Shown here in pieces: positions 24,394-33,718 of a DNA stretch of 34,317 bases; position 1 is the stretch's first letter, and every line of letters starts with the position of its first letter. The position numbers and the translations under genes are program-made. This DNA is from Pseudomonas sp. 14P_8.1_Bac3 (GTDB lineage Bacteria; Pseudomonadota; Gammaproteobacteria; Pseudomonadales; Pseudomonadaceae): NCBI RefSeq assembly GCF_025466085.1, contig NZ_JANLOD010000039.1, positions 1 through 34,317 on the forward strand. The letters are read 5' to 3'. Under the pieces are notes generated by a model. It did not search any database, had not been told where the DNA came from, and worked only from the letters and a program-made list of their open reading frames with translations.

Positions 24394-24620
24394 CCGGTCG
24401 CTGCCAATCAGCGACCGGGCCTGAGAACCCGAGTAACATGTAGGCGCCTCAGCGCCCAATCACGATTGCCGGCGTTTTTTTATGCCTGCACATTCGTGCA
24501 ATGGCGGCTGTGCGTGGGAGACCTTCGGGTCTACCGGTTTCCTGCATTCCCGGTTTCTCAGCCCGCGCACAGCTGCCACCCATTCGCCTGAGAACGAACG
24601 TGGCAGCTCCATTGAAATGT
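24394..24620 (+). ncRNA. Structured RNA leader with a three-way junction
   Basis: Several stems can be drawn by hand. There is a 10-bp hairpin at 24394-24418 (loop CCAAT), a 5-bp hairpin at 24443-24456 and another at 24487-24500. Then comes a 17-bp stem pairing 24502-24518 with 24562-24578, with only two G-U pairs. That stem encloses two hairpins: 24519-24532, whose loop is a UUCG tetraloop, and 24533-24554. The element ends just before the Shine-Dalgarno of a 23-codon ORF that is coupled to the DUF3077-like gene. I believe similar sequences precede other DUF3077 genes in Pseudomonas, but cannot verify this. A cis-regulatory RNA is the best reading; the 5' boundary is approximate. Confidence 0.65.
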
Positions 24621-24631
24621 AGGAGTTGTTT

Positions 24632-24703
24632 ATGAGCGCTATCGATCTGTCTGTCACACCGACCATGACCCAAGCCTTCCCAGCAGGAGGCAGCGTCAAA
24701 TGA
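24632..24703 (+). CDS. 23-residue leader peptide ORF, coupled to the DUF3077-like gene
   Basis: ATG at 24632 follows AGGAG by six bases. The ORF of 23 codons (MSAIDLSVTPTMTQAFPAGG and three more residues) ends in TGA that overlaps the next ATG as ATGA. It contains the downstream gene's Shine-Dalgarno AGGAGG. It may be a leader peptide for translational coupling or a small protein in its own right. No family is recognised. Confidence 0.6.
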   Translation: MSAIDLSVTPTMTQAFPAGGSVK

Positions 24704-24978
24704 TCAATCCCAAAGACCTGAAAACCATCGGCTACACCGCCTTCTCCTACCACGGCAACCAAGCGCTGTTCCGTATCAGCCGGGGTGTCCCGATAATCCA
24801 GGCGCTCCACCACGCCTCAGACCTGCTGCACATCTCCAAACTGCTCGCCTCAGACGCCGCCATGGTCCGCGACTCCGACCGCCATGCCTGGGCCTCACAC
24901 TTTTTGCAGGACATGAGCAAAGCCATCATCGATGACGTGGCGAAAGTGCTCGATGCACCGTGCAATAACGTCACCTGA
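24700..24978 (+). CDS. DUF3077-like small protein
   Basis: 92 residues. The pattern HGNQALFRISRGVPIIQALHHASDLL followed by a helical C-terminal half resembles the DUF3077 family, which is almost confined to Pseudomonas and has no known function. There is no signal peptide or membrane segment. Translation is coupled to the preceding 23-codon ORF through ATGA, and a strong terminator follows after the stop. The structured leader upstream suggests post-transcriptional control. Confidence 0.75.
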   Translation: MINPKDLKTIGYTAFSYHGNQALFRISRGVPIIQALHHASDLLHISKLLASDAAMVRDSDRHAWASHFLQDMSKAIIDDVAKVLDAPCNNVT

Positions 24979-24980
24979 AT

Positions 24981-25015
24981 AAAAAACCCGCGTTGTTGCT
25001 AAACGCGGGTTTTTT
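24981..25015 (+). terminator. Rho-independent terminator, usable in both directions
   Basis: A 9-bp stem ACCCGCGTT / AACGCGGGT with a 7-base loop is flanked by six A on the left and six T on the right. It ends the DUF3077 unit and could also stop transcription of the antitoxin remnant coming from the right. Confidence 0.92.
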
Positions 25016-25035
25016 CGAGTGATAAATGGACTTGA

Positions 25036-25348
25036 TTAAACAACTGCCAGTCGATCAACCATGTCCGGGAATTTCTCTACCAACCTGATCAACAAGGCGG
25101 CCTGAGCATTGGCTTAGACTTTTCCTGCTCCCAATTCCTCAGAGTGCTGGGGCTGGTTCGAATTCGCTTGGCAAAAACAGCTTGGGACATATGCAACTTG
25201 GTGCGTAGCGCAACTAGTTCTTGCGCTCCCACTTCAGGAGCCGGAATGTCCTCAATAGAAGTGTTGCGCGCGTAATCTTGCCTTCGCGTTGAGCCGCCAT
25301 CTCATCAACGCCCTGCATCAACTCGGCAAACAGGTCGCGCTTTTTCAT
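25036..25348 (-). pseudogene. NadS/HigA-like antitoxin, broken by two single-base deletions
   Basis: Reading from ATG 25348 gives MKKRDLFAELMQGVDEMAAQ and then REGKIT, a typical start of the NadS-type HTH antitoxins. The frame then shifts near 25263-25273, and the next frame continues with IEDIPAPEVGAQELVALRTK and an XRE-type HTH (MSQAVFAKRIRTSPSTLRNWEQ). A second shift near 25108-25113 leads to AQAALLIRLVEKFPDMVDRL and a TAA stop. Restoring two bases gives 315 nt, that is 104 residues, the normal size. No RelE/HigB-like toxin lies upstream, where a REP pair is found instead. It is therefore a decayed toxin-antitoxin remnant, unless both deletions are sequence errors. Confidence 0.8.
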
Positions 25349-25404
25349 GGGGTACCTGTACTTTCAACTCTGACATTGTATTCCCCTGATACGCCGCGGC
25401 GCTG

Positions 25405-25500
25405 CCATCGCGAGCAAGCTTGCTCCTACAGGAATCTGCGTAGCACTCAGGATTCGGCACCACCTCGATCAACTGCAGGAGCAAGCTTGCTCGCGATCGG
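25405..25500. repeat. REP-type inverted pair
   Basis: CCATCGCGAGCAAGCTTGCTCCTACAG type arm at 25405 and its complement ending CTTGCTCGCGATCGG at 25500 enclose about 40 bp. It occupies the place where a toxin gene upstream of the antitoxin remnant would be expected. Confidence 0.85.
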
Positions 25501-25530
25501 GGCGCCACGGTCTACCTGAATGCCACCCAC

Positions 25531-25566
25531 AAAAAACCCCGCACTTCTCTCGAAGGCGGGGTTTTT
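25531..25566 (-). terminator. Rho-independent terminator of the cyo operon
   Basis: The stem ACCCCGC / GCGGGGT with A-tract and T-tract on the two sides lies 19 bp after the cyoE stop. On the minus strand the hairpin is followed by a run of T, so it closes the cyoABCDE transcript. Confidence 0.9.
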
Positions 25567-25584
25567 CGTTACGGCGTCCGACGC

Positions 25585-26472
25585 TTAAGGCGCGTACGTC
25601 AGCAGCAGCTCGGTGGGCACTTTGAAGTCCAGGGACATCATCACGCTCAACGCGGTAATGGTGAAGATCGAGAACACGAACAGCTTGCGTGCCCAGACCG
25701 TGTCATCCACTGCCTTGTAGCCGGTCCAGGCCATGTACAGCCAGTACATGCCCATGGCCGCGGCGACGGCGAGGTAGCTCATGCCGGCGTAGCCGCTGAA
25801 GGTCAGCATCAAGGTCGCCACGAGGAACGCCAGGATGTAGATCAGGATGTGCTTCTTGGCCACTTGAATCCCGCGCTTCACTGGCAGCACCGGAATCGAG
25901 GCGGCCAGGTAATCGTTGAAGCGGAAGATCGCGATGGCGTAGGAATGCGGCATCTGCCACAGGCTGAACATCACCAGCAGCGTCAACGCGGCCATGTCGA
26001 AGGTGTTGCTGACGGCAACGTAACCGATCACCGGCGGCATCGCCCCCGACAGGCTGCCCACCAGCGTGCCGTGAACCGACTTGCGCTTGAGGTACAGGCT
26101 GTAGAAGCCGACGTAGATGACGAAGCCGATCACCGCGAACAGCGCGGCCAACGGGTTGGCCACCTTGTACAACAATGCAACGCCGGCGACACCTAGGACG
26201 GTCGCGAACACCAGCGCCAGTTTCAGGGAGATCAGGCCCTGGACCAGCGCGCGGTTCTTGGTGCGTTCCATCTTCAGGTCGATGTCGCGGTCGATGCAGT
26301 TGTTGAACACGCAACCGGAAGCCACCACCAGGGACGTGCCGATCATGGCGGCCAGGAAGATGGCCAGATCGACATGCCCTTTGGAGGCCAGGAAAAATCC
26401 GCCTGCCACTGAAAGCACGTTACCGAAAATGATCCCCGGTTTGGTGATTTGGATAAAGTGCTTCAAGGACAT
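25585..26472 (-). CDS. cyoE: Protoheme IX farnesyltransferase (heme O synthase)
   Basis: 295 residues with about nine membrane helices and the UbiA-type prenyltransferase motif [18 protein letters not shown] (first aspartate-rich motif) in the first third. It adds the hydroxyethylfarnesyl group to heme B to form heme O, needed for the high-spin site of CyoB. It is the last gene of the cyo operon, 11 bp downstream of cyoD, with a terminator right after it. Confidence 0.96.
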   Translation of the reverse strand: MSLKHFIQITKPGIIFGNVLSVAGGFFLASKGHVDLAIFLAAMIGTSLVVASGCVFNNCIDRDIDLKMERTKNRALVQGLISLKLALVFATVLGVAGVALLYKVANPLAALFAVIGFVIYVGFYSLYLKRKSVHGTLVGSLSGAMPPVIGYVAVSNTFDMAALTLLVMFSLWQMPHSYAIAIFRFNDYLAASIPVLPVKRGIQVAKKHILIYILAFLVATLMLTFSGYAGMSYLAVAAAMGMYWLYMAWTGYKAVDDTVWARKLFVFSIFTITALSVMMSLDFKVPTELLLTYAP

Positions 26473-26483
26473 CCGGATTTACC

Positions 26484-26828
26484 TCAGTGCGCCATCATGT
26501 TGGTGTGGATGCTGAACATGATCCACAGCGACAGGCCAACCAGCAGGACAATCACGATCGCGGCAAAAACAAACGCAATCACGTTGTTACGCTGTGCGGC
26601 CGAACGGTCCAGGTGAAGGAAGTACACCAGGTGCACCAGCACCTGGATGACCGCGAAGGCCAGTACGATCCACAGGGTCAGGGCTTTCGGCAGCGACGGG
26701 TACATCACCAGGCCGAACGGGATCAGGGTCAGGATCACCGACAGGACGAAGCCAATGACGTAGGACTTGACGCTGCCGTGGCTGGCGTCGTGACTGTCGT
26801 GGCCGGTGTGGGAATGAGCGTTAGCCAT
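26484..26828 (-). CDS. cyoD: Cytochrome bo3 ubiquinol oxidase subunit IV
   Basis: 114 residues: a histidine-rich N-terminus (HSHTGHDSHDASHG) and three membrane helices, as in CyoD. It is an accessory subunit that aids assembly of the oxidase. Its ATG immediately follows the cyoC stop. Confidence 0.94.
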   Translation of the reverse strand: MANAHSHTGHDSHDASHGSVKSYVIGFVLSVILTLIPFGLVMYPSLPKALTLWIVLAFAVIQVLVHLVYFLHLDRSAAQRNNVIAFVFAAIVIVLLVGLSLWIMFSIHTNMMAH

Positions 26829-27455
26829 TTACATAGTCCCCATCAGATAAACAACGGTGAATACACAGATCCACACCACGTCCAGGAAGTGCCAGAACAG
26901 GCTCAGGCAGCTCAGACGGGTCTTGTTGGTCGCCGTCAGGCCGTTTTTCTGCACCTGGTACATCATGATCGCCATCCAGATCAGACCGCTGGTCACGTGC
27001 AGACCGTGGGTGCCGACCAGGGTGAAGAACCCGGAGAGGAAGCCGCTGCGGCTAGGGCCGAAGCCCTCGGAGATCAGCATGTGGAACTCGTTGATCTCCA
27101 TGCCGATGAAGCCGGCACCGAACACGAAGGTCATGGCCAGCCAGCCCAGGACCTGCTTCTTGTTACCCCGGAAGAACGCCAGCATGGCGAAGCCGTAGGT
27201 GATCGAACTGAACAGCAGCAGAGCGGTTTCGCCCAGTACGTATGGCAGTTCGAAGATGTCGTGGCCCGACGGGCCACCCGCTACGTTGTTAACCAGTACC
27301 GCGTACGCCGCGAAGATCGACGCAAACAGAATGCAGTCGGTCATCAGGTAGAGCCAGAAACCGAATACGGTCATCTCGCCCGAGTCGTGGTGATGGTCAT
27401 CATGCCCATGTCCATCGACATGGGTGTGTCCAGCATTGGTCACTAAGTTCGACAT
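26829..27455 (-). CDS. cyoC: Cytochrome bo3 ubiquinol oxidase subunit III
   Basis: 208 residues with five membrane helices, a histidine-rich N-terminus (about residues 9-24) and the conserved segment [17 protein letters not shown] near 135-152. It is the heme-copper oxidase subunit III partner of CyoB. It starts three bases after the cyoB stop. Confidence 0.95.
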   Translation of the reverse strand: MSNLVTNAGHTHVDGHGHDDHHHDSGEMTVFGFWLYLMTDCILFASIFAAYAVLVNNVAGGPSGHDIFELPYVLGETALLLFSSITYGFAMLAFFRGNKKQVLGWLAMTFVFGAGFIGMEINEFHMLISEGFGPSRSGFLSGFFTLVGTHGLHVTSGLIWMAIMMYQVQKNGLTATNKTRLSCLSLFWHFLDVVWICVFTVVYLMGTM

Positions 27456-27458
27456 GGT

Positions 27459-29489
27459 TTAAGCCTGTTCCAACGAGGTTTCAACACGGGTGGCGTTGGC
27501 TGGAATTTTCCCGGCCGCTACCAGACGCTTGTGCTGCTCGGCTTCGATGCGCTCGATCACGTCGACCGGCACCATATAGCCTTGATCATCGCGGGCAGCG
27601 TGGATCACGAAGTAGCCCACGGTGCCGACCAGGCCAACGATGGCGAGCCACCAGATGTGCCAGATCATCGCGAAACCGAACACGGTCAACAGAGCACCCA
27701 TGACCAGGCCGGTCGCGGTGTTGTTTGGCATGTGGATCGGTTCGTACTTGGCCGGAGCCTGGTACGCAGTACCGTTTTCCTTGGCTTCGGTGAACGGATC
27801 GATGGTGTCCGCTTTTGGCAGCACGGCGAAGTTGTAGAACGGTGGTGGCGACGAGGTCGACCATTCCAGCGTGTGGGCATTCCACGGGTCGCCGTGTTCG
27901 CACATGTTTTCCGGCTTGTTGCGGTCACGCACGCTGACGTAGAGCTGGATCAGCTGGCAAGCGATACCGACGGCGATCATCACCGCACCGAACATGGCGA
28001 CGTACAGGTACGGCACCCACTCAGGGTTGGTGGTGGCGTTCAGACGACGGGTCATGCCCATGAAGCCCAGGACATAGAGCGGCATGAACGCGACGAAGAA
28101 GCCGGTGATCCAGAACCAGAACGCTGCTTTACCCCAACCTTCGTGCAGCTTGAAGCCGAACGCTTTAGGGAAGTAGAAGCCGAAGCCGGCGATGTAACCG
28201 AATACCGCGCCGCCGATGATCACGTTGTGGAAGTGAGCGATCACGAACAGGCTGTTGTGCAGAACGAAGTCGGCACCCGGAATGGCCAGCAGTACGCCGG
28301 TCATGCCGCCGATGGCGAAGGTCACCATGAAGCCCAGGGTCCACAGGACCTGGCTGGTGAAACGCAGACGGCCCTGGTAGATGGTGAACAGCCAGTTGAA
28401 TAGCTTCACCCCCGTCGGGATCGAAATCAGCATCGTCGCCAGACCGAAGAAGGCGTTGACGCTGGCACCCGAACCCATGGTGAAGAAGTGGTGCAGCCAG
28501 ACCATGAAGCCCAGGATCGAGATCGCGCCCGAGGCGTAGACCATCGAGTGGTGGCCGAACAGACGCTTGCCGGTGAAGGTCGAGATGACTTCGGAGAAAA
28601 TCCCGAACGCCGGCAGAATCAGGATGTACACCTCGGGGTGACCCCAGGCCCAGAACAGGTTGACGTACATCATTGGATTGCCACCAAGTTCATTGGTGAA
28701 AATGTGGAAATCCATGTAACGGTCAAGCGTCAGCAGTGCCAGGGTAGCGGTCAGGATCGGGAACGAAGCCACGATCAGGACGTTGGCCCAGGTGCAGGTC
28801 CAGGTGAAGATCGGCATGTCCATCAGCTTCATGCCAGGGGTACGCATTTTCAGCACGGTGGCCAGGAAGTTGACCCCCGTCAGCGTCGTCCCTAACCCGG
28901 ATAGCTGTAGCGCCCAGATGTAGTAATCCATCCCCACGCCAGGGCTGTATTGCAAGCCCGACAACGGCGGATAGGCCACCCAGCCGGTCTTGGCGAACTC
29001 GCCGACGCCCAGGGACAGGTTGATCAGTACGACGCCGGAGACCAGCAGCCAAAAACTCAGGGAGTTCAGGAACGGGTAGGCAACGTCACGCGCGCCGATC
29101 TGCAGCGGCACTGCAAGGTTCATCAGGCCGGTGAAGAATGGCATCGCCATGAAGATGATCATGATCACACCGTGGGCGGTGAAGATCTGGTCATAGTGTT
29201 CCGGCGGCAGGTAGCCAGGCGAACCCTCGGTGGCCATGGCCAACTGGGTACGCATCATGATGGCGTCGGCAAAACCGCGCAGCAGCATGACCATGGCGAC
29301 GACGATGTACATCACGCCGATTTTCTTGTGGTCGACCGAGGTCAGCCACTCGGACCACAGGTAGGTCCACTTCTTGAAATAGGTGATTGCAGCGAACAGT
29401 GCCAGGCCACCGAGCGCGATCATGGCGATGGTCACCATCACGATCGGTTCGTGGAACGGGACCGCTTCCCAACTTAATTTACCAAACAT
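27459..29489 (-). CDS. cyoB: Cytochrome bo3 ubiquinol oxidase subunit I
   Basis: 676 residues, close to the E. coli length. It has the heme-copper oxidase signatures: [14 protein letters not shown] with the His-Tyr pair of the CuB site, HHSMVYASG, and [10 protein letters not shown] carrying the heme axial histidines. It reduces oxygen to water and pumps protons with electrons from ubiquinol. It is the second gene of the operon, directly after cyoA. Confidence 0.97.
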   Translation of the reverse strand: MFGKLSWEAVPFHEPIVMVTIAMIALGGLALFAAITYFKKWTYLWSEWLTSVDHKKIGVMYIVVAMVMLLRGFADAIMMRTQLAMATEGSPGYLPPEHYDQIFTAHGVIMIIFMAMPFFTGLMNLAVPLQIGARDVAYPFLNSLSFWLLVSGVVLINLSLGVGEFAKTGWVAYPPLSGLQYSPGVGMDYYIWALQLSGLGTTLTGVNFLATVLKMRTPGMKLMDMPIFTWTCTWANVLIVASFPILTATLALLTLDRYMDFHIFTNELGGNPMMYVNLFWAWGHPEVYILILPAFGIFSEVISTFTGKRLFGHHSMVYASGAISILGFMVWLHHFFTMGSGASVNAFFGLATMLISIPTGVKLFNWLFTIYQGRLRFTSQVLWTLGFMVTFAIGGMTGVLLAIPGADFVLHNSLFVIAHFHNVIIGGAVFGYIAGFGFYFPKAFGFKLHEGWGKAAFWFWITGFFVAFMPLYVLGFMGMTRRLNATTNPEWVPYLYVAMFGAVMIAVGIACQLIQLYVSVRDRNKPENMCEHGDPWNAHTLEWSTSSPPPFYNFAVLPKADTIDPFTEAKENGTAYQAPAKYEPIHMPNNTATGLVMGALLTVFGFAMIWHIWWLAIVGLVGTVGYFVIHAARDDQGYMVPVDVIERIEAEQHKRLVAAGKIPANATRVETSLEQA

Positions 29490-29492
29490 CGT

Positions 29493-30437
29493 TTACTCCT
29501 CTGCCCCGGCAGCTGAATGCGAACTCATGTCCATCCCTTCCATGGCGGCCACTTCGTGCTCTTTCTTCTCGTGGTGCATCGGCTTGCCCGGCTTCATGCC
29601 TTCGTACTTGTCGACGATGGTCTGGAACAGGTTGGGCGTGAACGAGGAGTAGAGCTCGACTGGGTTGTTCTGGCTTGGCTTGGCGAGGGCTTCGTATTCA
29701 GCTTTTTCAAGCTGTTTAGGTGCCTTTTTAACTTCGCTGACCCAGGCGTCGAAATCTTCCTGAGAGGTGGCGATAGCTTTGAACTTCATGCCGGTGAAAC
29801 CCGCGCCGCTGTAGTTGGCGGAGATACCGTCCATTTCAGCGTTCTGGTTGGCGATCAGGTGCAGCTTGGTCTGCATGCCCGCCATCGCGTAGATCTGGCC
29901 GCCCAGCGCAGGGATGAAGAACGAGTTCATCACGGCGTCGGAAGTGATCTTGAAGTTGATCGGTGTGTGCGCCGGGAACACGATCTTGTTGACCGTGGCG
30001 ATGCCTTGTTCCGGGTAGATGAACAGCCACTTCCAGTCCAGCGCAACCACTTCGATGGTGACCGGCTTGACGTCGGATTCCAGCGGCTTGTACGGGTCCA
30101 GGGCGTGGGTCGACTTGTAGGTGACATAACCCAGGGCAATGATGATCAGCACGGGAACGGCCCACACCGCGATCTCGATCTTGGTGGAGTGCGACCACTT
30201 CGGCGTGTAGACGGCGTCGGTGTTGGACGCGCGGTATTTCCAGGCGAACAGGAAGGTCATGACGATGACCGGAACCACGACCAACAGCATCAGCAGCGTT
30301 GCGGTGATGATCAGGTTTCGCTCATCCAGGCCGACCTGGCCCTTGGGATCGAGCAAGGTCATGTTGCAGCCTGACAGCAACAACGTGCCGATCAGCGGCA
30401 ATAAGCCTAGTAGTCTGGGGTACCTGTTTTTACTCAT
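29493..30437 (-). CDS. cyoA: Cytochrome bo3 ubiquinol oxidase subunit II, lipoprotein
   Basis: 314 residues from the ATG at 30437, which has AGAGG upstream and opens a lipoprotein signal with the lipobox LLSGC (Cys24). A longer open frame to 30491 adds an implausible N-terminus. After the signal come two membrane helices and the periplasmic cupredoxin-like domain with [16 protein letters not shown]. The CuA ligands of cytochrome c oxidases are absent, as expected for a quinol oxidase. It is the first gene of the operon, with a long AT-rich leader upstream. Confidence 0.95.
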   Translation of the reverse strand: MSKNRYPRLLGLLPLIGTLLLSGCNMTLLDPKGQVGLDERNLIITATLLMLLVVVPVIVMTFLFAWKYRASNTDAVYTPKWSHSTKIEIAVWAVPVLIIIALGYVTYKSTHALDPYKPLESDVKPVTIEVVALDWKWLFIYPEQGIATVNKIVFPAHTPINFKITSDAVMNSFFIPALGGQIYAMAGMQTKLHLIANQNAEMDGISANYSGAGFTGMKFKAIATSQEDFDAWVSEVKKAPKQLEKAEYEALAKPSQNNPVELYSSFTPNLFQTIVDKYEGMKPGKPMHHEKKEHEVAAMEGMDMSSHSAAGAEE

Positions 30438-31193
30438 CTCACGACCTCTAAAGCAGCTTGCGCAATGCAGTTGGGTTTTGATCGCCAACACTTCACCCTG
30501 CCAAGGGTTGGCATTTCTTGGATTGAATAAGGGCTGCCCGTCGCGCGTCAGACGCTGTTCGACAAATCCTGGGCTAGCGGCGAGTTCTTATTCGAATTCG
30601 TGGTCAAAGGCCTTGTTACAGACCAATTCCATTTGGTGCGGATAGTTGGAGGCACCGACACCAGAGGATTCGCTCGAAGCCATCCGGCCTCTCGACGTCC
30701 TATTGCAGCTCATGCACCTGAGTCAGGGTGAGCAGTGCCGGGAATTCAATGCGGGCGATTGTAGATATGTAGCGATTCATAAACCATGTCTCATCCCGAA
30801 ATAATTTTTATCCTTTCCAGCAACAATCCTTGACGGTTTTTGCAAAAGTGCGCCATGTTAACGAAATAGATTCTCAACAAAAACACCAAAAAAAGTAGGT
30901 CTACGGCGCGCAGTTCAGACAGTATCGAGGGCCCCGCTCCTTGCCTTCATCCTGCCCCAGCCCCCATGTCACAAGGCCTCTGGCAATTCGCCAGGGCCTG
31001 TTAAAACTGCCTGCTCCGGCTTGATCGGGCGAACATCGACGGCGGCGGCAAAAGACCAATTCCATCGTGCAATCACACGCCAATCCTGACCTCTGAAACG
31101 CCCTGCGACACTCGCGCTGTGACAACATGTCGCACATGTGCCGCACCCCTTGTTGCCGCCCATCACGATCTTTTTACCTTGCCCCTGAAATGC
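30438..31193. other. Long intergenic region upstream of cyoA, no gene seen
   Basis: About 755 bp separate cyoA from the terminator near dsbB. The part 30770-30900 is AT-rich and probably carries the cyo promoter. Open frames here, including one of 81 codons at 30901-31146 on the minus strand, show no family resemblance and no Shine-Dalgarno I would trust. Confidence 0.6.
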
Positions 31194-31232
31194 AAAACGC
31201 CCCGGCCCCCTCGAGGAGGGTCGGGGCGTTTT
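31194..31232. terminator. Terminator downstream of dsbB
   Basis: The stem AAAACGCCCCG / CGGGGCGTTTT with a further small dyad in the loop lies about 30 bp after the dsbB stop. T-runs exist on both strands, longer on the plus strand, so it can act in both directions. Confidence 0.8.
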
Positions 31233-31263
31233 TCGGTGGCATGCGTGACTGTGACGAATACCC

Positions 31264-31773
31264 TCAGCGCAGCGCTTTGCGGTTACGCGAAGTGAGCAAC
31301 GGTACCAGCACCACCACCAGCACAAAGGCGATCAGCGCCCATTGCGCGAGGGACAAGCCGAGAATCGGTGGATACGGCGTGGAGCAGAAACCGTCGACCT
31401 GGAAACCCAGCGGGAAGATCTTCGCCAGCGGCAGCCCGTCGACGATGGGTTGCAGCACATCGACGCCGCAGCTGACCGCCGGGTAGAACTGAGTGAAGAC
31501 GTGATGCCCGGCCACCCCGACGCCCGCGAGGGCGCAGATCACCACCAGGGTTTCGAAGACCGTAATGCTGCGGCGGGTACGCATGGCTGCGCCGATGAAC
31601 GCGAAGATCGCGATCAGCAACAACGCATAGCGTTGCAGGATGCACAGCGGGCACGGTGCCTCGCCCAGCACGATCTGCATGTACAGCGCGCCACCGATCA
31701 GCGCCAGGCAGATGGTGCCCAGCAACACCAGGTAGCGCCGCTCACGGCCCAACCGTATCGTTTCCTCGCTCAT
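31264..31773 (-). CDS. dsbB: Disulfide bond formation protein B
   Basis: 169 residues with four membrane helices. The two essential cysteine pairs are C41/C44 (APCPLC) and C102/C130, the same spacing as E. coli DsbB. It reoxidises periplasmic DsbA and passes electrons to ubiquinone, so its position next to a ubiquinol oxidase operon fits functionally. It is transcribed alone, between two hairpins. Confidence 0.95.
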   Translation of the reverse strand: MSEETIRLGRERRYLVLLGTICLALIGGALYMQIVLGEAPCPLCILQRYALLLIAIFAFIGAAMRTRRSITVFETLVVICALAGVGVAGHHVFTQFYPAVSCGVDVLQPIVDGLPLAKIFPLGFQVDGFCSTPYPPILGLSLAQWALIAFVLVVVLVPLLTSRNRKALR

Positions 31774-31818
31774 TGCGTTTCCCTTCTAGATATCGATGAC
31801 CGGAAGTCTACACGCTGA

Positions 31819-31840
31819 CCCGGGCCTTGGAGAGCCCGGG
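31819..31840. other. Perfect GC-rich hairpin between dsbB and the binding-protein gene
   Basis: CCCGGGC and GCCCGGG pair across an 8-base loop in the 162-bp gap. No T-run follows on either strand, so it is a stem-loop of unknown use rather than a clear terminator. The rest of the gap shows nothing. Confidence 0.5.
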
Positions 31841-31935
31841 GTGCGCGCAATAGATGTCGGGGAATAAACGACAAGGCGGTTAAGCAGGGATTAACGGGCA
31901 GCAGGCCAAACTCGCCCCCGTAGGAGCATGCTGAA

Positions 31936-32712
31936 TCAATCGCCGTAGATATCAGACTTGAAGTACTTGTCGGAAATCTTCTGATACTCGCCATTGGCAC
32001 GAATGCCGTCGATGGCGGTGTTCAGCTGGCTGACCAGTTCGCTGTTGCCCTTGCGCACCGCAATCCCGGCGCCCTCGCCGACGTATTTCGGGTCCTTCAG
32101 TTCTGGCCCGACAAACGCATAGCCCTTGCCCCGAGGCATCGACAGGAAGTCGTTCAGCGGGATGGTGTCGGCGAAAATGGCGTCGAGGCGACCGGCCGCG
32201 AGGTCCATGTAGATCTCTTCGTTGTTGCCGTAACGCTTGACGTTAATGCCCTTCGGCTCAAACACCTCGGTGGCATAGCGATCGGTGGTGGTGGCGCGCT
32301 GCACGCCGACCGTCTTGCCCTTGAGGCTGGCGTACTGGTCGTCGACGACCGCGCCTTCCTTCATGACCAGACGCGATGAAGTGAAATAATACTTGTGAGT
32401 GAAGTCCACCGACTTCTTGCGGTCTTCGTTGATGGTCATGGACGACAGCGCCATGTCGATTTTCTTCACTTTGAGCGAAGGAATCAGGCCGTCGAACTCG
32501 CCTTCGACCCACACGCACTTGACCTGCATCTGTGCGCACAGGGCGTTGCCGATGTCGTAGTCGAAACCGACGATCTCACCTTTGTCGGTTTTCGACGCGA
32601 ACGGTGGGTAAGCCGCCTCGATGCCGATGCGCAGGGTTTTATCGGCGGCAAACAGCGAGCTGCACGCCAACAGGCTCAGGGCCAGACCGGTGATGAGGGG
32701 TAATTTCTTCAT
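31936..32712 (-). CDS. Amino-acid ABC transporter substrate-binding protein (ArgT/AotJ-like), orphan
   Basis: 258 residues with a Sec signal peptide ([22 protein letters not shown], cleavage after about residue 22). The mature part begins with [12 protein letters not shown], the hallmark of family-3 solute-binding proteins; [20 protein letters not shown] and the [12 protein letters not shown] motif resemble lysine/arginine/ornithine-binding proteins. No permease or ATPase gene is adjacent, so it must share components encoded elsewhere or act as a sensor. Confidence 0.9.
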   Translation of the reverse strand: MKKLPLITGLALSLLACSSLFAADKTLRIGIEAAYPPFASKTDKGEIVGFDYDIGNALCAQMQVKCVWVEGEFDGLIPSLKVKKIDMALSSMTINEDRKKSVDFTHKYYFTSSRLVMKEGAVVDDQYASLKGKTVGVQRATTTDRYATEVFEPKGINVKRYGNNEEIYMDLAAGRLDAIFADTIPLNDFLSMPRGKGYAFVGPELKDPKYVGEGAGIAVRKGNSELVSQLNTAIDGIRANGEYQKISDKYFKSDIYGD

Positions 32713-32897
32713 GTTCGTTCTCTCGCGGGTTGTTGTTGGTTTGGCAAGACAGAAGAAAGAGCAAAAACGGGGAACGCCTTTTTTTGTACTTATAATTCCA
32801 TACTGGACTTTTATGTATTATCCGTCAATTGGGTGTGCAGGGGGTGAGACGGCCTTTTGTGGTCTCGGCAGTGGGAGATTTGGGGTGATGCTGATGG

Positions 32898-32997
32898 CCC
32901 CTTCGCGGGCAAGCCCGCTCCCACAGGATTTTGTGTCGTTCACCAGATCTGCGCACGGCACAAAACCCTGTGGGAGCGTGGCTTGCCCGCGAAGAGG
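32898..32997. repeat. REP-type inverted pair
   Basis: CTTCGCGGGCAAGCCCGCTCC type arm at 32898 and its complement ending GGCTTGCCCGCGAAGAGG at 32997 flank about 38 bp. It lies between moaE and the promoter of the binding-protein gene in a 307-bp gap that has no other feature except that promoter region. Confidence 0.85.
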
Positions 32998-33019
32998 CTC
33001 TTGGATACGCAGCAGAAAC

Positions 33020-33472
33020 CTACTGCTTCCAGCGATCCGCCGCCGCATGATCACTGTCACGCCCTTCCACCCACCGCGCACCCTCGCGGGTGTTCTCTTT
33101 TTTCCAGAACGGCGCACGGGTTTTCAGGTAGTCCATGACAAAGGCGCAGGCGTCGAACGCCGCCTGGCGATGGGCGCTGGCCGCGCCGACGAAGACGATC
33201 GGCTCGCCCGGTTCCAGGGCGCCGATGCGGTGCAGCACTTCCAGTTTGAGCAACGGCCAGCGCTGCTCGGCCTCGGTGGCAATCTTGCCGAGGGCTTTTT
33301 CCGTCATGCCGGGGTAATGCTCCAGGAACATTCCGGCGACGTCTCGCCCGTCGTTGAAGTCGCGCACGTAGCCGACAAAACTCACGACTGCACCGACGCC
33401 AACGTTGGCGGCGTGCATGGCGTTGACTTCAGCGCCCGGATCGAACGCCGTGGGCTGCACGCGAATCGCCAC
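33020..33472 (-). CDS. moaE: Molybdopterin synthase catalytic subunit
   Basis: 150 residues from a GTG start three bases after the moaD stop. The family core is evident in VGAVVSFVGYVRDFNDG near the N-terminus and SAHRQAAFDACAFVMDYLK followed by PFWKKE, which carries the catalytic lysines. With MoaD it inserts sulfur into precursor Z to make molybdopterin. Confidence 0.95.
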   Translation of the reverse strand: MAIRVQPTAFDPGAEVNAMHAANVGVGAVVSFVGYVRDFNDGRDVAGMFLEHYPGMTEKALGKIATEAEQRWPLLKLEVLHRIGALEPGEPIVFVGAASAHRQAAFDACAFVMDYLKTRAPFWKKENTREGARWVEGRDSDHAAADRWKQ

Positions 33473-33475
33473 GGC

Positions 33476-33718
33476 TCAGCCCCCGGTCACGGTGGGGAAG
33501 AATGCCACTTCATCGCCGTCGCTCACTGGCTCGTCGAGCTGGCAGAGGTCTTCGTTGCGCGCGCACATCAGATTCTGCTCGCTGAGCACCTCGGCGCCCT
33601 CACGCTGGGCCAACAATCCGCGCACATCCTCGACCGTTGCGAAGTCGCCCTCCACCTGCACCGCGTCGACGCCCAGCGCTTCCCGGTAACGGGCGAAAAA
33701 CTTCACGGTGAGGTTCAT
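33476..33718 (-). CDS. moaD: Molybdopterin synthase sulfur carrier subunit
   Basis: 80 residues of ubiquitin-like fold starting [16 protein letters not shown] and ending in the Gly-Gly tail TVTGG that is thiocarboxylated. The start at 33718 overlaps the moaC stop as ATGA; the longer frame is not used. It carries the sulfur for MoaE. Confidence 0.95.
   Translation of the reverse strand: MNLTVKFFARYREALGVDAVQVEGDFATVEDVRGLLAQREGAEVLSEQNLMCARNEDLCQLDEPVSDGDEVAFFPTVTGG

Noticed and set aside
24483..24623. 46-codon ORF overlapping the RNA leader
   Set aside because: It has no convincing Shine-Dalgarno and its span is fully explained by the stem pairs of the three-way junction; it could still be a translated leader.
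30901..31146. 81-codon minus-strand ORF upstream of cyoA
   Set aside because: Cys/Arg-rich, no ribosome binding site, no family resemblance; likely spurious.
6316..32997. Recurring GTAGGAGC-type repeats as a CRISPR array or IS ends
   Set aside because: They occur as isolated inverted pairs between genes, without regular spacers, cas genes or a transposase inside; they are REP elements.
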